Positions 16,291 to 25,555 are shown, counted from the stretch's first letter. The stretch is DNA of 64,000 nt from Rhodohalobacter sp. 614A (GCF_021462415.1 NZ_JAKEDS010000002.1:806001-870000), one strand, 5' to 3'. Program-made: numbers and translations. The notes: generated by a model not told the origin, from the letters alone.

Positions 16291-16719
16291 TTAAGCTACT
16301 TCCAGTAATTCAATGTTAAACGTCAGGTCTTTTCCAGCCAATGGATGATTGGCATCCAGAACCAGTTCTTCGTTCTTGATTTCAGTAATCCGAACCGGAA
16401 TGGGTTGTCCGTTTTGCTGATTAACCTGTAGTTGCATTCCAATTTGAGGTTCTACATCATCGGGCAATTGATTCTTTGGTACGTTGATGATTAAGTCTTC
16501 TCTTACTTCTCCGTACGCTTCGTCGCTGGGGATGTCAACAGTTGTTGAATCACCTTCACTCATCCCAATTACTGCTTTTTCAAAACCGGGGATGAGCTGT
16601 CCCTGTCCTAATTGAAATTCAAGCGGTTCTCTTTCTTTAGATGTATCGAACACTTCGCCGTTTTCAAGTGTGCCGGTATAGTGTACTTTAACGGTATCTC
16701 CGTCTTTTGCTTTAGACAA
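16291..16719 (-). CDS. FKBP-type peptidyl-prolyl isomerase (SlyD-like)
   Basis: The 142-residue protein begins KDGDTVKVHYTGTLENGEVFD and has QLIPGFEKAVIGM, the FKBP core. An inserted IF domain follows (AYGEVREDLIINVPKNQLP) and then the DANHPLAGKDLTFNIELLEV ending, which is diagnostic of SlyD-type cytoplasmic isomerases and chaperones. It lacks the His-rich metal-binding tail of E. coli SlyD. The gene is divergent from the CoA-binding protein gene across a 97-bp spacer. Confidence 0.92.
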   Translation of the reverse strand: MSKAKDGDTVKVHYTGTLENGEVFDTSKEREPLEFQLGQGQLIPGFEKAVIGMSEGDSTTVDIPSDEAYGEVREDLIINVPKNQLPDDVEPQIGMQLQVNQQNGQPIPVRITEIKNEELVLDANHPLAGKDLTFNIELLEVA

Positions 16720-16757
16720 AATATTCCTCGTATTTTTATTATCAATTTTGCGTACTT

Positions 16758-16770
16758 AAAGGTAACCTTT
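16758..16770. promoter_or_regulatory. 13-bp palindrome in a divergent promoter region
   Basis: AAAGGTAACCTTT is a perfect palindrome around one base. It is 38 bases from the FKBP start and 46 bases from the CoA-binding protein start. It could be an operator shared by the two divergent genes; no regulator can be named. Confidence 0.3.
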
Positions 16771-16816
16771 TTTTCGCACAATCGAGAATTGAAACCCCTT
16801 ACCGCATTTGTAAATT

Positions 16817-17227
16817 ATGTCTATAAAAGAGATTCTAAATTCAACAAAAACAATTGTGATTGTTGGGTGTTCGTCGAAACCTACCCGAACCAGCTATCGG
16901 ATTGCCAAATATCTTGCAGATGCCGGTTTTACAATCATTCCGGTCAATCCTAATGAAGATTCGGTTTTAGGACAATCCTGTTATCCCCAAATCTCTGATA
17001 TTCCTGATGATATTGAAGTGGATATGGTTGATATTTTCAGGAACAGTCAATACACGGCCAAGATGGTTAAGGAGATCATTGAGTGGGCTGATGAAAGCGG
17101 ACAGAAACCTGTGATTTGGACTCAGATCGGGGTTAGTTCTGATGAAGCGAAAACCCTGGCTGAAGCGAATGGATTTACCTACATTGAGGACAAATGCCTG
17201 ATGGTTGAACATGGAAGAGCAGGCTAA
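16817..17227 (+). CDS. CoA-binding protein (CoA_binding_2 family)
   Basis: This 136-residue Rossmann protein has IVIVGCSSKPTRTSYRIAKYL at its start, IPVNPNEDSVLGQ, the DMVDIFRNS strand and a VIWTQIGVSS strand. It ends with EDKCLMVEHGR, the standard CoA_binding_2 pattern related to the succinyl-CoA synthetase alpha N-domain. It probably binds CoA or acyl-CoA in the cytoplasm; no catalytic role is established. The stop overlaps the end of the convergent membrane protein gene by four bases. Confidence 0.9.
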   Translation: MSIKEILNSTKTIVIVGCSSKPTRTSYRIAKYLADAGFTIIPVNPNEDSVLGQSCYPQISDIPDDIEVDMVDIFRNSQYTAKMVKEIIEWADESGQKPVIWTQIGVSSDEAKTLAEANGFTYIEDKCLMVEHGRAG

Positions 17228-17943
17228 TCTTCTTTGCCTAATAATCGTTGTTTTCGTTCCTCTGCATATTCATCCATTTTTGATTTGAGAATGGTTTCAA
17301 TTTCTTTTCGTTCCTCCTGCGGAATGGTTGTGGAAAATTCTTTTATCCGTCCGTCATCACGGTTTTCTTCAACCAAATATTCCATCCCGAGAACTTCTTC
17401 GCTGACCCATCGCCAGGAAATCACTTCTTCCCAAAGAATATAGCGATCCAAAAAAATTACTCCTTTGGAGCGAAATTCAGGAACAGCTTTCAATGTCCAG
17501 GTAAACACACCAAAACTGACGAGAGAAAGTCCGGAAGAAACCCGAATCCCGGTAATGGCCTGATCGGTCAGAACGGCTGTTCTGTAAATGCCAAACAAAA
17601 TGAGAGCAACAGCAAGCAGATTCGGCGCATGGTCGATCCAAAATGACCGGTATTGATAGAGAACCTGCCCCGATTCACTCCTGAGATTGTAAAGACGGGC
17701 CGCATATCCAAAAAAGAAGCCTGCCAGAAATGAATAGAGAATCATCATGAATGGAGCGGCTACAGATTGGGGAAAGAAACCGACGGTGTAGAAAATCATC
17801 AACAGAGTGAAGACAAAAAGAATAATGAGGGAGCCGTTTAAGACATTGTTCTTATTGAGCCTGTCAAATCGGAACCAGGGTTGATACCCGACAAAAACTC
17901 CTGCAATAGCCGTCAAGAATAAAAATAGATTTAAAATCCACAT
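17224..17943 (-). CDS. Membrane protein with C-terminal DUF5673/PH-like domain
   Basis: From the Met at 17943 (WILNLFLFL) the protein is about 239 residues. It has four to five transmembrane segments up to about residue 160, then a soluble domain starting near the EFRSKGVIFLDRYILWEEVISWRW stretch. A GVIFLDRYILWEEV..W pattern is typical of the bacterial PH-like DUF5673 domain. The frame could start at 18003, eight bases from the divergent DUF971 gene; I preferred the internal Met because it begins directly at the first membrane helix. Function unknown. Confidence 0.65.
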   Translation of the reverse strand: MWILNLFLFLTAIAGVFVGYQPWFRFDRLNKNNVLNGSLIILFVFTLLMIFYTVGFFPQSVAAPFMMILYSFLAGFFFGYAARLYNLRSESGQVLYQYRSFWIDHAPNLLAVALILFGIYRTAVLTDQAITGIRVSSGLSLVSFGVFTWTLKAVPEFRSKGVIFLDRYILWEEVISWRWVSEEVLGMEYLVEENRDDGRIKEFSTTIPQEERKEIETILKSKMDEYAEERKQRLLGKED

Positions 17944-18011
17944 GCTTTGATCGTATTTTTCAACTTGATATGTTACTAACCCAAATAGCGAATAGCAATC
18001 CAAAATAGTTC

Positions 18012-18359
18012 ATGGATCAACGATTTAAACCTGTTTCAGTTGATGTTTCCAATTCAGACCAGACTTTAACGATTGAGTGGGCGGATGGACACACGTCTGA
18101 GTTTTCTCTTTTCGGACTTCGGAAAAATTGTCCGTGTGTGGAATGCCGGGGCGGCCACAGCCAAATGGGGCGGTTTGAACCACAGCTTTTTCTTGTAGAA
18201 CCAACACGAATCTTCAAGATTATTTCGGCGGAGCAGGTAGGGAATCATGCCCTCAAAATTACCTGGAACGACGGCCATAATGCCGGCATGTACCGCTGGG
18301 ATTTATTGCGTCATATGGATGAATCGGTTGAGAAGCTGAGAGAAACATCTGCGAATTGA
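18012..18359 (+). CDS. DUF971 (GBBH-like N-terminal) domain protein
   Basis: This 115-residue single-domain protein has LTIEWADGHTSEFSLFGLRKNCPCVEC near its N-terminus and ALKITWNDGHNAGMYRWDLLR near its C-terminus. These are the two WxDGH-type signatures of DUF971. The domain also forms the N-terminus of gamma-butyrobetaine hydroxylase, where Cys/His residues bind zinc; stand-alone versions have been linked to Fe-S cluster or Mrp/ApbC functions. The three cysteines in NCPCVEC suit metal binding. Confidence 0.9.
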   Translation: MDQRFKPVSVDVSNSDQTLTIEWADGHTSEFSLFGLRKNCPCVECRGGHSQMGRFEPQLFLVEPTRIFKIISAEQVGNHALKITWNDGHNAGMYRWDLLRHMDESVEKLRETSAN

Positions 18360-18404
18360 GATTCTGAATCAAAGCCTGTCCTGATAACTGTCGGAGTTCA
18401 GAAT
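18360..18404. repeat. REP-like palindromic repeat, copy B
   Basis: This is an imperfect palindrome (GATTCTGAATC ... AGTTCAGAAT) starting immediately after the DUF971 stop. It matches the reverse complement of 13843-13890. It lies between convergent genes and may form a hairpin in the transcript. Confidence 0.75.
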
Positions 18405-18416
18405 AAGATAAAATTT

Positions 18417-18611
18417 TTACTTTCTCATCAAGCCAAACAAACCAACAACCGCAGCAACCGCGCCTCCAATTAACATCCACATTGCCTGACCGCTTGGCGA
18501 CCCGGTGAAAAACTCTTCAACTTCGGAGCCGATGGATTGGTATTCCTGGTAGCCAAAATAGAGAAGTAAAAGTCCTGCAATGAAGAGTCCGGCTGAGAGT
18601 GCTTTTTTCAT
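18417..18611 (-). CDS. Small two-helix membrane protein (DUF3185-like)
   Basis: The 64-residue product starts at the Met at 18611 (KKALSAGLFIAGLLLLYFGYQ). The first helix ends with GYQEYQSIGSEVEEFFTG, and the second carries GGAVAAVVGLFGLMRK. This layout matches the DUF3185 family. Longer readings of the frame run into the upstream gene. Its start is 2 bases from the stop of the upstream gene, so both form one leftward unit. Confidence 0.75.
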   Translation of the reverse strand: MKKALSAGLFIAGLLLLYFGYQEYQSIGSEVEEFFTGSPSGQAMWMLIGGAVAAVVGLFGLMRK

Positions 18612-18613
18612 AG

Positions 18614-19006
18614 TTAGTCCCCGTTGTTGTTTTTTGATTGATAGTAATCTTCCCGGGCTTCGAGAAGTTTCAAAATGCGTTCCATGCTTTTCTTTTTCTC
18701 CAGGATATCCCGCGTATAGAAAACCGTTGAAATAATCACAAAAACCCATGAACCAATTCCAAGCCAAAGGCTTACGGTATTTGCTGTATTTCCGTACTCA
18801 ATAAAATGATAGACACTGACAAATGAAAAAAGAATAATTGAAAAAATGACGAATATCCCCATAATTCTTGCCTGTCGAAGTCCTTTCTGAGCAAGTTTAA
18901 AGTATTTTCCTTCCTCAAGCCATTGCTTCTCTTTGTATAACAGAGAATGCTGGTATTGGTTCAATTCTTCCCGGATCATCGCAGTAAAGACGTCATCTTT
19001 TGTCAT
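18614..19006 (-). CDS. Two-helix membrane protein of unknown family
   Basis: The 130-residue product has a charged N-terminal region (1-45), two closely spaced membrane helices (about 48-70 and 77-100) and a C-terminal amphipathic, coiled-coil-like tail rich in Lys and Glu. I do not recognise the family. It is cotranscribed with the DUF3185-like gene (2-base gap). The layout resembles small proteins often encoded beside ECF sigma factors, but no sigma factor is nearby. Confidence 0.65.
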   Translation of the reverse strand: MTKDDVFTAMIREELNQYQHSLLYKEKQWLEEGKYFKLAQKGLRQARIMGIFVIFSIILFSFVSVYHFIEYGNTANTVSLWLGIGSWVFVIISTVFYTRDILEKKKSMERILKLLEAREDYYQSKNNNGD

Positions 19007-19093
19007 AATTCCTGGAATTTAAATTTGGCCGGATAGTTATTGATAACAATACTAATTTCTAAGCATTGGTTCCATCAAAACAAAAAGTAAAGG

Positions 19094-19564
19094 ATGAAAA
19101 AACATATCTATAAAACCATGCTCACCTGGACCGGAAACCTCGGGAAGGGAACAATTGACTATCGCGCGTATCAAAGAGATTTCAGAATTCAGGTGAGTGG
19201 AAAACCGGATCTTTTGGGGTCGTCTGACCCATCTTTTCGGGGCGATAAAAGCTGCTATAATCCCGAAGAACTATTTGTCGCTTCTCTTTCATCCTGCCAT
19301 ATGTTATGGTTTTTGCATTTGTGCTCTGAGAATGGAATCACGGTTGTTGATTATCATGACGGTGCGGAGGGAGTGATGAAGGAAGAAGAAAACGGAGCCG
19401 GTTATTTTGAATCTGTAACACTTAAACCCGAGGTTATTATTCTTGAATCAAACCGTATTGAGATGGCAGAAAACTTACATTCGCAGGCTAATAAGATGTG
19501 TTTTATTGCTAATTCCTGCAATTTTGAGATTTCGCATCAACCAGTTACCAAAGTTTTAAAGTAA
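19094..19564 (+). CDS. OsmC-family peroxiredoxin-like protein
   Basis: This 156-residue OsmC/Ohr-fold protein has LSSCHMLWFLHL with Cys68 at the N-terminal end of the central helix. A second Cys136 in QANKMCFIANSC completes the pair expected for thiol peroxidase activity against organic hydroperoxides. An extra Cys142 follows. An OsmC family member closer to the YhfA/OsmC-like group than to Ohr is likely. Cytoplasmic and monocistronic. Confidence 0.88.
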   Translation: MKKHIYKTMLTWTGNLGKGTIDYRAYQRDFRIQVSGKPDLLGSSDPSFRGDKSCYNPEELFVASLSSCHMLWFLHLCSENGITVVDYHDGAEGVMKEEENGAGYFESVTLKPEVIILESNRIEMAENLHSQANKMCFIANSCNFEISHQPVTKVLK

Positions 19565-19604
19565 CTTTTTGAAAGGGAAATGATTGGAAGAGTCTCAATA
19601 CTTT

Positions 19605-20534
19605 TCAGGCCTTTTCCAATTGTTCACTCAAGTGAATCCAACCGTCTTTGTGATAAACGGGTTTGAAAAGTTTGGGATGTAGAACCTCACCTAAAATCCG
19701 TGTGGACTCATAAACTCCGGGGCCCGGACGATTGAAATAACGATTTCCGTCAAGGATATAAACTTCTCCATTTTGAACTGCTTTTAAATCAGCCCATTTG
19801 GTTTTTTGTGTAAGGAGATGAATCTCTTTCATCGTTTGTTCAATTGGATAGCCGCATGGCATAATTAGAATGACATCCGGATCTTCTTTCAAAATATCAT
19901 CCCATTCAATCCAGGGCGAATGTTTTCCCGGCTCTGAGAGGAGATATTCGCCACCGGCTATTTCAAGAAGTTCGGGAATCCAGTTTCCTCCGGTCATTAA
20001 TGGCTCAATCCACTCAATGCAGGCCACTTTTTTGACGGATTCTCCAATCACTGTACTTCGGATGATATCCAGCCTGGATTTGAGTTTCTCAACCAATTCT
20101 TCGGCTTTTTTGGGAACGTCAAGAGCTTTTCCAACCGTATAAAATGTTTCAAAAATTTCCGAAAGATTCACAGGGGAGAGAGAAATAACTTTGGCTCTGC
20201 CGCCACAGTATTCATTGACGGCTCTTTGAACATCATCCAGCGAAACCGCACAAACTTCGCAATGATCTTGAGTGAAAATAATATCAGGATCAAGTTCAGC
20301 CAGTACATTAACGTTTACGTTGAATATCGAAAGTCCGCTTTTCAGAATTGATTTAATATTCTTATCGATTTGGAGGCTGTTGCCTGTGTTTTTGACAGAT
20401 GAGTCAGTCACTACCGGTAATTCTCTTATCGATGGAATCGTATTGCATTCGTGAGATCTGCCAACAAGTTGATCTTCTAAACCAAGCTCGCAAATGATTT
20501 CAGTAGCGCTTGGAAGCAGCGAAACAATTTTCAT
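19605..20534 (-). CDS. Cobalamin-binding protein (BtuF-like, no signal peptide)
   Basis: The 309-residue protein begins directly with IVSLLPSATEIICELGLEDQLVG, the BtuF-type N-terminal lobe motif. It continues with LDPDIIFTQDHCEVCAVS, a long linking helix, and the C-terminal lobe with EDPDVILIMPCG. This is the ABC-type vitamin B12/Fe-siderophore substrate-binding fold (COG0614), but no signal peptide or lipobox precedes it and no permease or ATPase is adjacent. It may act in the cytoplasm or belong to the soluble corrinoid-binding group common in Bacteroidota. Confidence 0.82.
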   Translation of the reverse strand: MKIVSLLPSATEIICELGLEDQLVGRSHECNTIPSIRELPVVTDSSVKNTGNSLQIDKNIKSILKSGLSIFNVNVNVLAELDPDIIFTQDHCEVCAVSLDDVQRAVNEYCGGRAKVISLSPVNLSEIFETFYTVGKALDVPKKAEELVEKLKSRLDIIRSTVIGESVKKVACIEWIEPLMTGGNWIPELLEIAGGEYLLSEPGKHSPWIEWDDILKEDPDVILIMPCGYPIEQTMKEIHLLTQKTKWADLKAVQNGEVYILDGNRYFNRPGPGVYESTRILGEVLHPKLFKPVYHKDGWIHLSEQLEKA

Positions 20535-20611
20535 AAATACTAATTTTTCGACTGTGACGATTCAAATTGCCTGTAGAATTATCAATCCAACAAATTCATT
20601 TTAGTGGAATT

Positions 20612-22048
20612 TCATTCACCAGCCATTACCGTTCCCAGTGAATCGGCTGGAGAAAAAGCCCCAAATGGATAATCGTTCGGGGTAACCACCACACCTGTTG
20701 TTTGTTTGAAAGGGATATTTGAATCAGCGTTGTAAGTGGCTTCTACAAACCAGGCAGTAAAACCGGAATCCGGGGTATTAATTTCCACAGAAAGCTTTCC
20801 ATTACCTGGAATTTCTAACTTTCTGGCAAGCCAGATGCGATCAATCATATAAAGCCGGAAATCACGAGCTTCAGGATTATGAGCATTCCAAAGAAGCAGT
20901 TCGTCAGGCAGATTCTCAGGATCCAACTGAATTTCAAAACCTGATGTGTCTGCTGCCCAGTTAAATGAAGGGATCGTGGAATCATTCAAAATGAAATTGT
21001 AATAAGCAATCAAACTTTGAGATGCATCACTATTTTCGAGTGAATGTCCGGCATTTGGTACGTATCTCAAATATTTGGGAGATGGGAGATTTTCCCAGTA
21101 AAATTGCCAGCTGTCGGGAAGGAAAAATTCATCGCTGGCAGCATTAATTAAATATTTTGGCAAGTCCAGACTGTCCGGATAAGAAAAGGGATCAATCAGT
21201 TCGAGCATTCTGTCGTATTCGGCAGAATATTGCCATTCCATGATATTCTCATCTTCATAATCTTCAATTGCGGGAGACCATTCGCCGTATGCCCGCCAAT
21301 GATGCTGAAACGACGGAACAATGTTTAACAGATCAATGACAACGGGGGCAATCGCAATCACGCGATTATCAAAAATTCCGGTCGTCCAGGTTGTCCATCC
21401 TCGTTTAGACGCACCGGATACAACAAACTTATCAACAGGTGTATTTTGTTGATTTTGCATAAAATCAGTCACCGTGTCCATAGCCCGCATGGCAGCGGCG
21501 GTCATGGGAAGGCGGGGGAGCCATTCTGCATCTTCATCCCGGGCACCACCTTCCAAGAACTTTCTCCAGGCATAGGAGATAATTTCATCTTCGATTCGTT
21601 CATCCATTCGTTCGTCGCCTGAAAAAGTAATGGGTTGAAACGGGACGTTATGCAGATCAACAGTAACAGAATTCGTTGCAAGAGCTGCATTCAAAATCAG
21701 TGGGTTTACCGATGTGGGAGCGGAGTCATTTCTATTGCCACCGCCAATCCAAAGCAGAGCAGTTGAATGATCAATACTATCGGGAACGACAATAGTAAGC
21801 CAATGCCACCATTCATTTTCATCAACAATATCTTCAGTCAGCCAGGTTTGCGAAACCATACGAATTACATGAGCCTTGTAATTTTCACCCTCAATTGTGT
21901 TTTGGAGTTCGTATCTATAGGTGGGATCAACCTCGGAAAGATAAGCCTCAAACGGGTTTAGAATTTTTGCTTCCTCCTCAGAAGCAGAACAAGAAACCAG
22001 TACAAGAAGAGTAAATATGAAAATACCAAGAGCTTTAATCGCTCTCAT
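20612..22048 (-). CDS. PhoPQ-activated pathogenicity-related (PqaA-type) lipoprotein
   Basis: From the Met at 22048 the product is 478 residues with a lipoprotein signal (LLVLVSC). The body matches the PqaA family, an alpha/beta-hydrolase-like fold. Visible features are the LTIVVPDSID segment, LLWIGGGNRN, and the nucleophile elbow FVVSGASKRGWTTW. The family name comes from Salmonella PqaA; the enzymatic substrate is unknown. The longest frame starts 39 bases earlier, but the internal Met directly precedes the signal peptide. Confidence 0.85.
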   Translation of the reverse strand: MRAIKALGIFIFTLLVLVSCSASEEEAKILNPFEAYLSEVDPTYRYELQNTIEGENYKAHVIRMVSQTWLTEDIVDENEWWHWLTIVVPDSIDHSTALLWIGGGNRNDSAPTSVNPLILNAALATNSVTVDLHNVPFQPITFSGDERMDERIEDEIISYAWRKFLEGGARDEDAEWLPRLPMTAAAMRAMDTVTDFMQNQQNTPVDKFVVSGASKRGWTTWTTGIFDNRVIAIAPVVIDLLNIVPSFQHHWRAYGEWSPAIEDYEDENIMEWQYSAEYDRMLELIDPFSYPDSLDLPKYLINAASDEFFLPDSWQFYWENLPSPKYLRYVPNAGHSLENSDASQSLIAYYNFILNDSTIPSFNWAADTSGFEIQLDPENLPDELLLWNAHNPEARDFRLYMIDRIWLARKLEIPGNGKLSVEINTPDSGFTAWFVEATYNADSNIPFKQTTGVVVTPNDYPFGAFSPADSLGTVMAGE

Positions 22049-22138
22049 ATTTCCAAAAAATCTGGATTGATCGTTCGTCAATAACACAAAAAGAAGGGTT
22101 AAGATTGATTGTAGCTATTTCCGTAATAGCATTTACAC

Positions 22139-22873
22139 TCAATTACGAATCGATTCAGCCCCTATGTTCGATAATTGATGGTCCTCATTACGAAGTGTAA
22201 ATGATTCGACCAATTTATCAGTAAATTTTGAAAGTCGCTTATGTTTCTTAGTTCTTAGTGAATCACTGAATTTATAGATAGCAAATGCATTCATCACCCA
22301 CAATGCCATAAAAATTCCAATACAAACAGAAATGGAAGGCTCGTAGGTTGTGTAGAGTAAACCTGTCAGAACTAATGACGTGTATGAGCCGTGTAATATG
22401 CCATCGATTTTGGCACTCCAGAAGCCAATTCGTTCAGTTACTTTTAAATTTACAAACCGATCTGACTTTGTAAAAGATAGAATCATCTCAAAATTCGAAT
22501 GATTTTTATAGATCCATCTCTTTTTGGCCGGTTCGTCAACAACCTTTCCGGAGGTGTCTTTATCAGCAAAAGTATCATCCAGTTTTGTCTGAATCTCATT
22601 CCACATCAAATCTTGTGAAAGATCAGATTCAAACCATTTTTCAATGAAAATATGGGTTTCGTTTATCAGGTTATTTTCTGCGGTAGTGGGACGGTTATAT
22701 TCGTAGTCGCTCTTTATAGACGGTTTTTTTGAGCTCAAGCTTTTTTCTTTAAATCTTTCTGAATTTACCAGGGATAATTGGTTTGTGTCAGAATTTTGAT
22801 TGGTTTTTTGAGAATCTCTGACCTGATTCATGATTTCCTTAACCGCTTCTACAGAATAATCTTTATATGACAT
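22139..22873 (-). CDS. Hypothetical two-helix membrane protein
   Basis: The 244-residue product has a polar, Ser/Asn/Lys-rich N-terminal half that looks disordered to about residue 75, an amphipathic central region, and two membrane helices at about 160-180 and 182-202 near the C-terminus. A short charged tail follows. I recognise no family. It is flanked by PqaA and threonine dehydratase genes, both also leftward, with gaps of about 50-90 bases. Confidence 0.6.
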   Translation of the reverse strand: MSYKDYSVEAVKEIMNQVRDSQKTNQNSDTNQLSLVNSERFKEKSLSSKKPSIKSDYEYNRPTTAENNLINETHIFIEKWFESDLSQDLMWNEIQTKLDDTFADKDTSGKVVDEPAKKRWIYKNHSNFEMILSFTKSDRFVNLKVTERIGFWSAKIDGILHGSYTSLVLTGLLYTTYEPSISVCIGIFMALWVMNAFAIYKFSDSLRTKKHKRLSKFTDKLVESFTLRNEDHQLSNIGAESIRN

Positions 22874-22926
22874 TGAAGTTTTTTTAAGCCTCCTCTTTTT
22901 GAAATTAAATGAAATAGTAGAGAGTT

Positions 22927-23883
22927 TTAATCAGTTTTCCATGGAAGGTTCCCAACATCCACATTCCCACCTGTTAGAATGACTCCAATTTTTTTTCCGG
23001 AGAAGTTCTCTTTGCTTTTTAGCAAAGCTGAAATCGGAACGGCACTGGATGGCTCAATAATGATTTTCATTCGTTCCCACACGCGTCTCATTTCACGAAT
23101 GATGTTTTCCTCCGAAACGGTTATGATATCATCCAGTTTATCTTGTATGATTTGGAAAGTGAGATCTCCTAAAGATGTACGCAGTCCATCTGCAATGGAA
23201 TCTGTTCTTAAAACCGGTTGTATAGAACCGGCTTGAAATGACCGGAAAGCATCATCTGCAAGTTCAGGTTCTGCTCCAACAACATCTATTTCTGGATTCT
23301 TTGATTTTGCCATAATAGTAGTACCGCTAATAAGCCCGCCACCCCCAATAGGAGCTATGATCAAATCCAGATCAGGGATTTCTTCGAGTAATTCTTTTGC
23401 AGAGGTTCCCTGCCCGGCAATTACATCAGCGTTGTTAAAGGGATGAATAAAAGTAGCTCCGGTTTCAGAAATGATTTGATCTGTAGTTGCTTGCCTGGAT
23501 TCAATAGTTGTTTCACAGAAGACAATTTCAGCTCCATAATCATGCACGGCATTTATTTTTACTTTTGGAGCATTTTTGGGCATGACAATTGTTGCCTTAT
23601 ATCCATTTATTTTGGATGCAAGAGCCACTGCCTGGGCGTGATTTCCTGATGAATGAGTAATGATTCCTCTTTTCCCCTCATCTTTGGATAATTTCGAAAT
23701 AGCATTGAAAGCCCCCCGGAACTTAAAAGCACCTATTTTTTGAAAGTTCTCACATTTAAAATAGATGTCCGCTCCGGAAATCTGATTAAAAAAAGAGGAT
23801 TGGAGAACCGGGGTTTTGTGAGCATACCCGCTAATCCGTTCAGCAGCTTTTAAAATATCCTGATACGATGGTACTTCGCTCAT
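22927..23883 (-). CDS. PLP-dependent threonine/serine dehydratase (serine racemase-like)
   Basis: This 318-residue fold-type II PLP enzyme deaminates L-threonine or L-serine to an oxoacid, possibly with racemase side activity. The Schiff-base lysine is Lys54 in GAFKFRGA. The phosphate loop is SSGNHAQAVA near residue 80, a glycine-rich PIGGGGLISG follows, and LTGGNVD lies near the C-terminus. There is no ACT domain, so it is the short catabolic or serine-racemase type. Its ATG overlaps the stop of the upstream amidohydrolase (TAATG), indicating coupling. Confidence 0.9.
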   Translation of the reverse strand: MSEVPSYQDILKAAERISGYAHKTPVLQSSFFNQISGADIYFKCENFQKIGAFKFRGAFNAISKLSKDEGKRGIITHSSGNHAQAVALASKINGYKATIVMPKNAPKVKINAVHDYGAEIVFCETTIESRQATTDQIISETGATFIHPFNNADVIAGQGTSAKELLEEIPDLDLIIAPIGGGGLISGTTIMAKSKNPEIDVVGAEPELADDAFRSFQAGSIQPVLRTDSIADGLRTSLGDLTFQIIQDKLDDIITVSEENIIREMRRVWERMKIIIEPSSAVPISALLKSKENFSGKKIGVILTGGNVDVGNLPWKTD

Positions 23884-25472
23884 TAATAATCCAGTCCGGG
23901 TTGGGTAATTTCATAGTTCATTTCGGATTTGGCATCATTAACAATTTCCTCCACATCCATCATAAGCTGTTGTGCATCGTAAACAATTCCATCTTTGATG
24001 GTGTATTTTACGCCTCCAACCCGAACGGCTTCATTTTGGTCATTAACCTGGATGGCTCCCGTTCCATATAACACTTTTAAATTCTTCTGTGGATTTTCTT
24101 CCACAATGACCAAATCAGCCAGCTTCCCGATTTCTATGGTTCCAAGCTGATCGTCAACTCCCAGAACTTCAGCAGCTCTAAGTGAAGCTGACTGGAAAAT
24201 TTCAAGAGGATGGAAGCCTGCTTCACGCATCAGTTCCATCTCCCGGATGTATGAAAAACCATATAATTTATAGATGTAGCCGGCATCGGAACCAAGTGTA
24301 ACGGTACCTCCGCGGTTTTTATATTCGTTTACGAATTTCATCCATGGTTGATAGTTTTCTTTCCAGCCTATTTCTTGTTCGGTTCCCCAGTTAAACCAGT
24401 AGGAGCCGTGAGCTCTTCGATTGGGTTTGTAATATTCCCACAACGAGGGGAGGGTATACTTTTCATGCCATTCAGCCCGCATCGCCCGCATCAAGTCGCG
24501 GCTGGCTTCATAAATAGTGAAAGTAGGATTGATCTCAAAATTTCGTTCCAACAGTGTGTTCATCACAGTATTCCAGTGATCACTTCCCGGTTCCGCTGCT
24601 TGTTCCCACAGTTTTCCGGCTGCCTCAAAACGGTGTTGTTCATCGCTGTAATTATAATTAAGGGGATAATCCTGGATGACCTGATTCGTGAAAAGTGCCT
24701 CAGGCAAACCGTACCAATGTGTCATTCCCTTAAGTCCCATCTCGGATGTATTTAATACGTTTGCATAGACCACGCGGGTTTGTGCGTGATGAGTCATGGA
24801 ACCAAGTCCACGTTTGTTCGCTTCATCCAGTGTTGCTTCCCAAATTTCCGGTCGGGCTCCGAAAAATTTAATTCCGTCGGCGCCTTCCTCATCAATCATC
24901 CGAACCCAATTTCTGGCTTGTTCCGGTGTTGTAATTGGCCCATCATGGCCCATTCCAAACCCGACATATGCGAAAATTCTTGGGGCCGTGATTTCATTAT
25001 CGGCACTTCTCTGCTTGTGTCGGAGGGTCCAGTCGAGTCCGTTGAATGAACCCGGTTCTCGGATAGAAGTGATGCCGTGTGCCATCCATAATTTATAAAC
25101 ATATTCAGGTACCGTCCCTTGGGCATTTCCACCGGTGTGAGCGTGCATATCAAAAAAACCGGGAAGAATGTACATTCCTGACGCATCAATTTCATGCGTG
25201 TTTTCATCCGCTTCCGGCCGATGGCCTTCATTTATTGGAACTCCGGGATATCCAACATTATGAATACTTGCAATTGTATTTCCATTGATAACAATATCTA
25301 CCGGTCCCATGGCAGGCGAACCCGTTCCATCTATCATGGTTACGCCACGAATAATGAGGCGATCATACGGGCCTTCTCCATCCGTTCGGTCAGGTGCATC
25401 GGGCATTTGGGCCGATAGGGTGGAGAAACTGATTAGAAAAAAAAGAAGCGCAGTAAAAAGTCGTAGTAACAT
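23883..25472 (-). CDS. Secreted amidohydrolase-family protein
   Basis: The ATG at 25472 opens a clear signal peptide (LLRLFTALLFFLISFSTLSAQ), so I prefer it over the TTG 27 bases upstream; the product is 529 residues. Metal-dependent amidohydrolase features are the FDMHAHTGG motif (HxH), a THHAQTRV His in the middle, and LGSDAGYIY with the late Asp. The N- and C-terminal parts form the composite beta domain (IDGTGSPA, GKLADLVIV). It is periplasmic and probably zinc-dependent; the substrate could be a peptide or imidazolone-type amide. It is translationally coupled to the dehydratase. Confidence 0.85.
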   Translation of the reverse strand: MLLRLFTALLFFLISFSTLSAQMPDAPDRTDGEGPYDRLIIRGVTMIDGTGSPAMGPVDIVINGNTIASIHNVGYPGVPINEGHRPEADENTHEIDASGMYILPGFFDMHAHTGGNAQGTVPEYVYKLWMAHGITSIREPGSFNGLDWTLRHKQRSADNEITAPRIFAYVGFGMGHDGPITTPEQARNWVRMIDEEGADGIKFFGARPEIWEATLDEANKRGLGSMTHHAQTRVVYANVLNTSEMGLKGMTHWYGLPEALFTNQVIQDYPLNYNYSDEQHRFEAAGKLWEQAAEPGSDHWNTVMNTLLERNFEINPTFTIYEASRDLMRAMRAEWHEKYTLPSLWEYYKPNRRAHGSYWFNWGTEQEIGWKENYQPWMKFVNEYKNRGGTVTLGSDAGYIYKLYGFSYIREMELMREAGFHPLEIFQSASLRAAEVLGVDDQLGTIEIGKLADLVIVEENPQKNLKVLYGTGAIQVNDQNEAVRVGGVKYTIKDGIVYDAQQLMMDVEEIVNDAKSEMNYEITQPGLDY

Positions 25473-25555
25473 GGGATGTGTATTCTTTCTTTTGATCAAT
25501 TGAAGAAAGAATATAACACACCTTCACCATTAAAAAAGGAAATGATTTGAGCGGA

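Noticed and set aside
24348-24755. Rightward frame of 135 codons
   Set aside because: It is antisense to the amidohydrolase gene and has random-looking composition.
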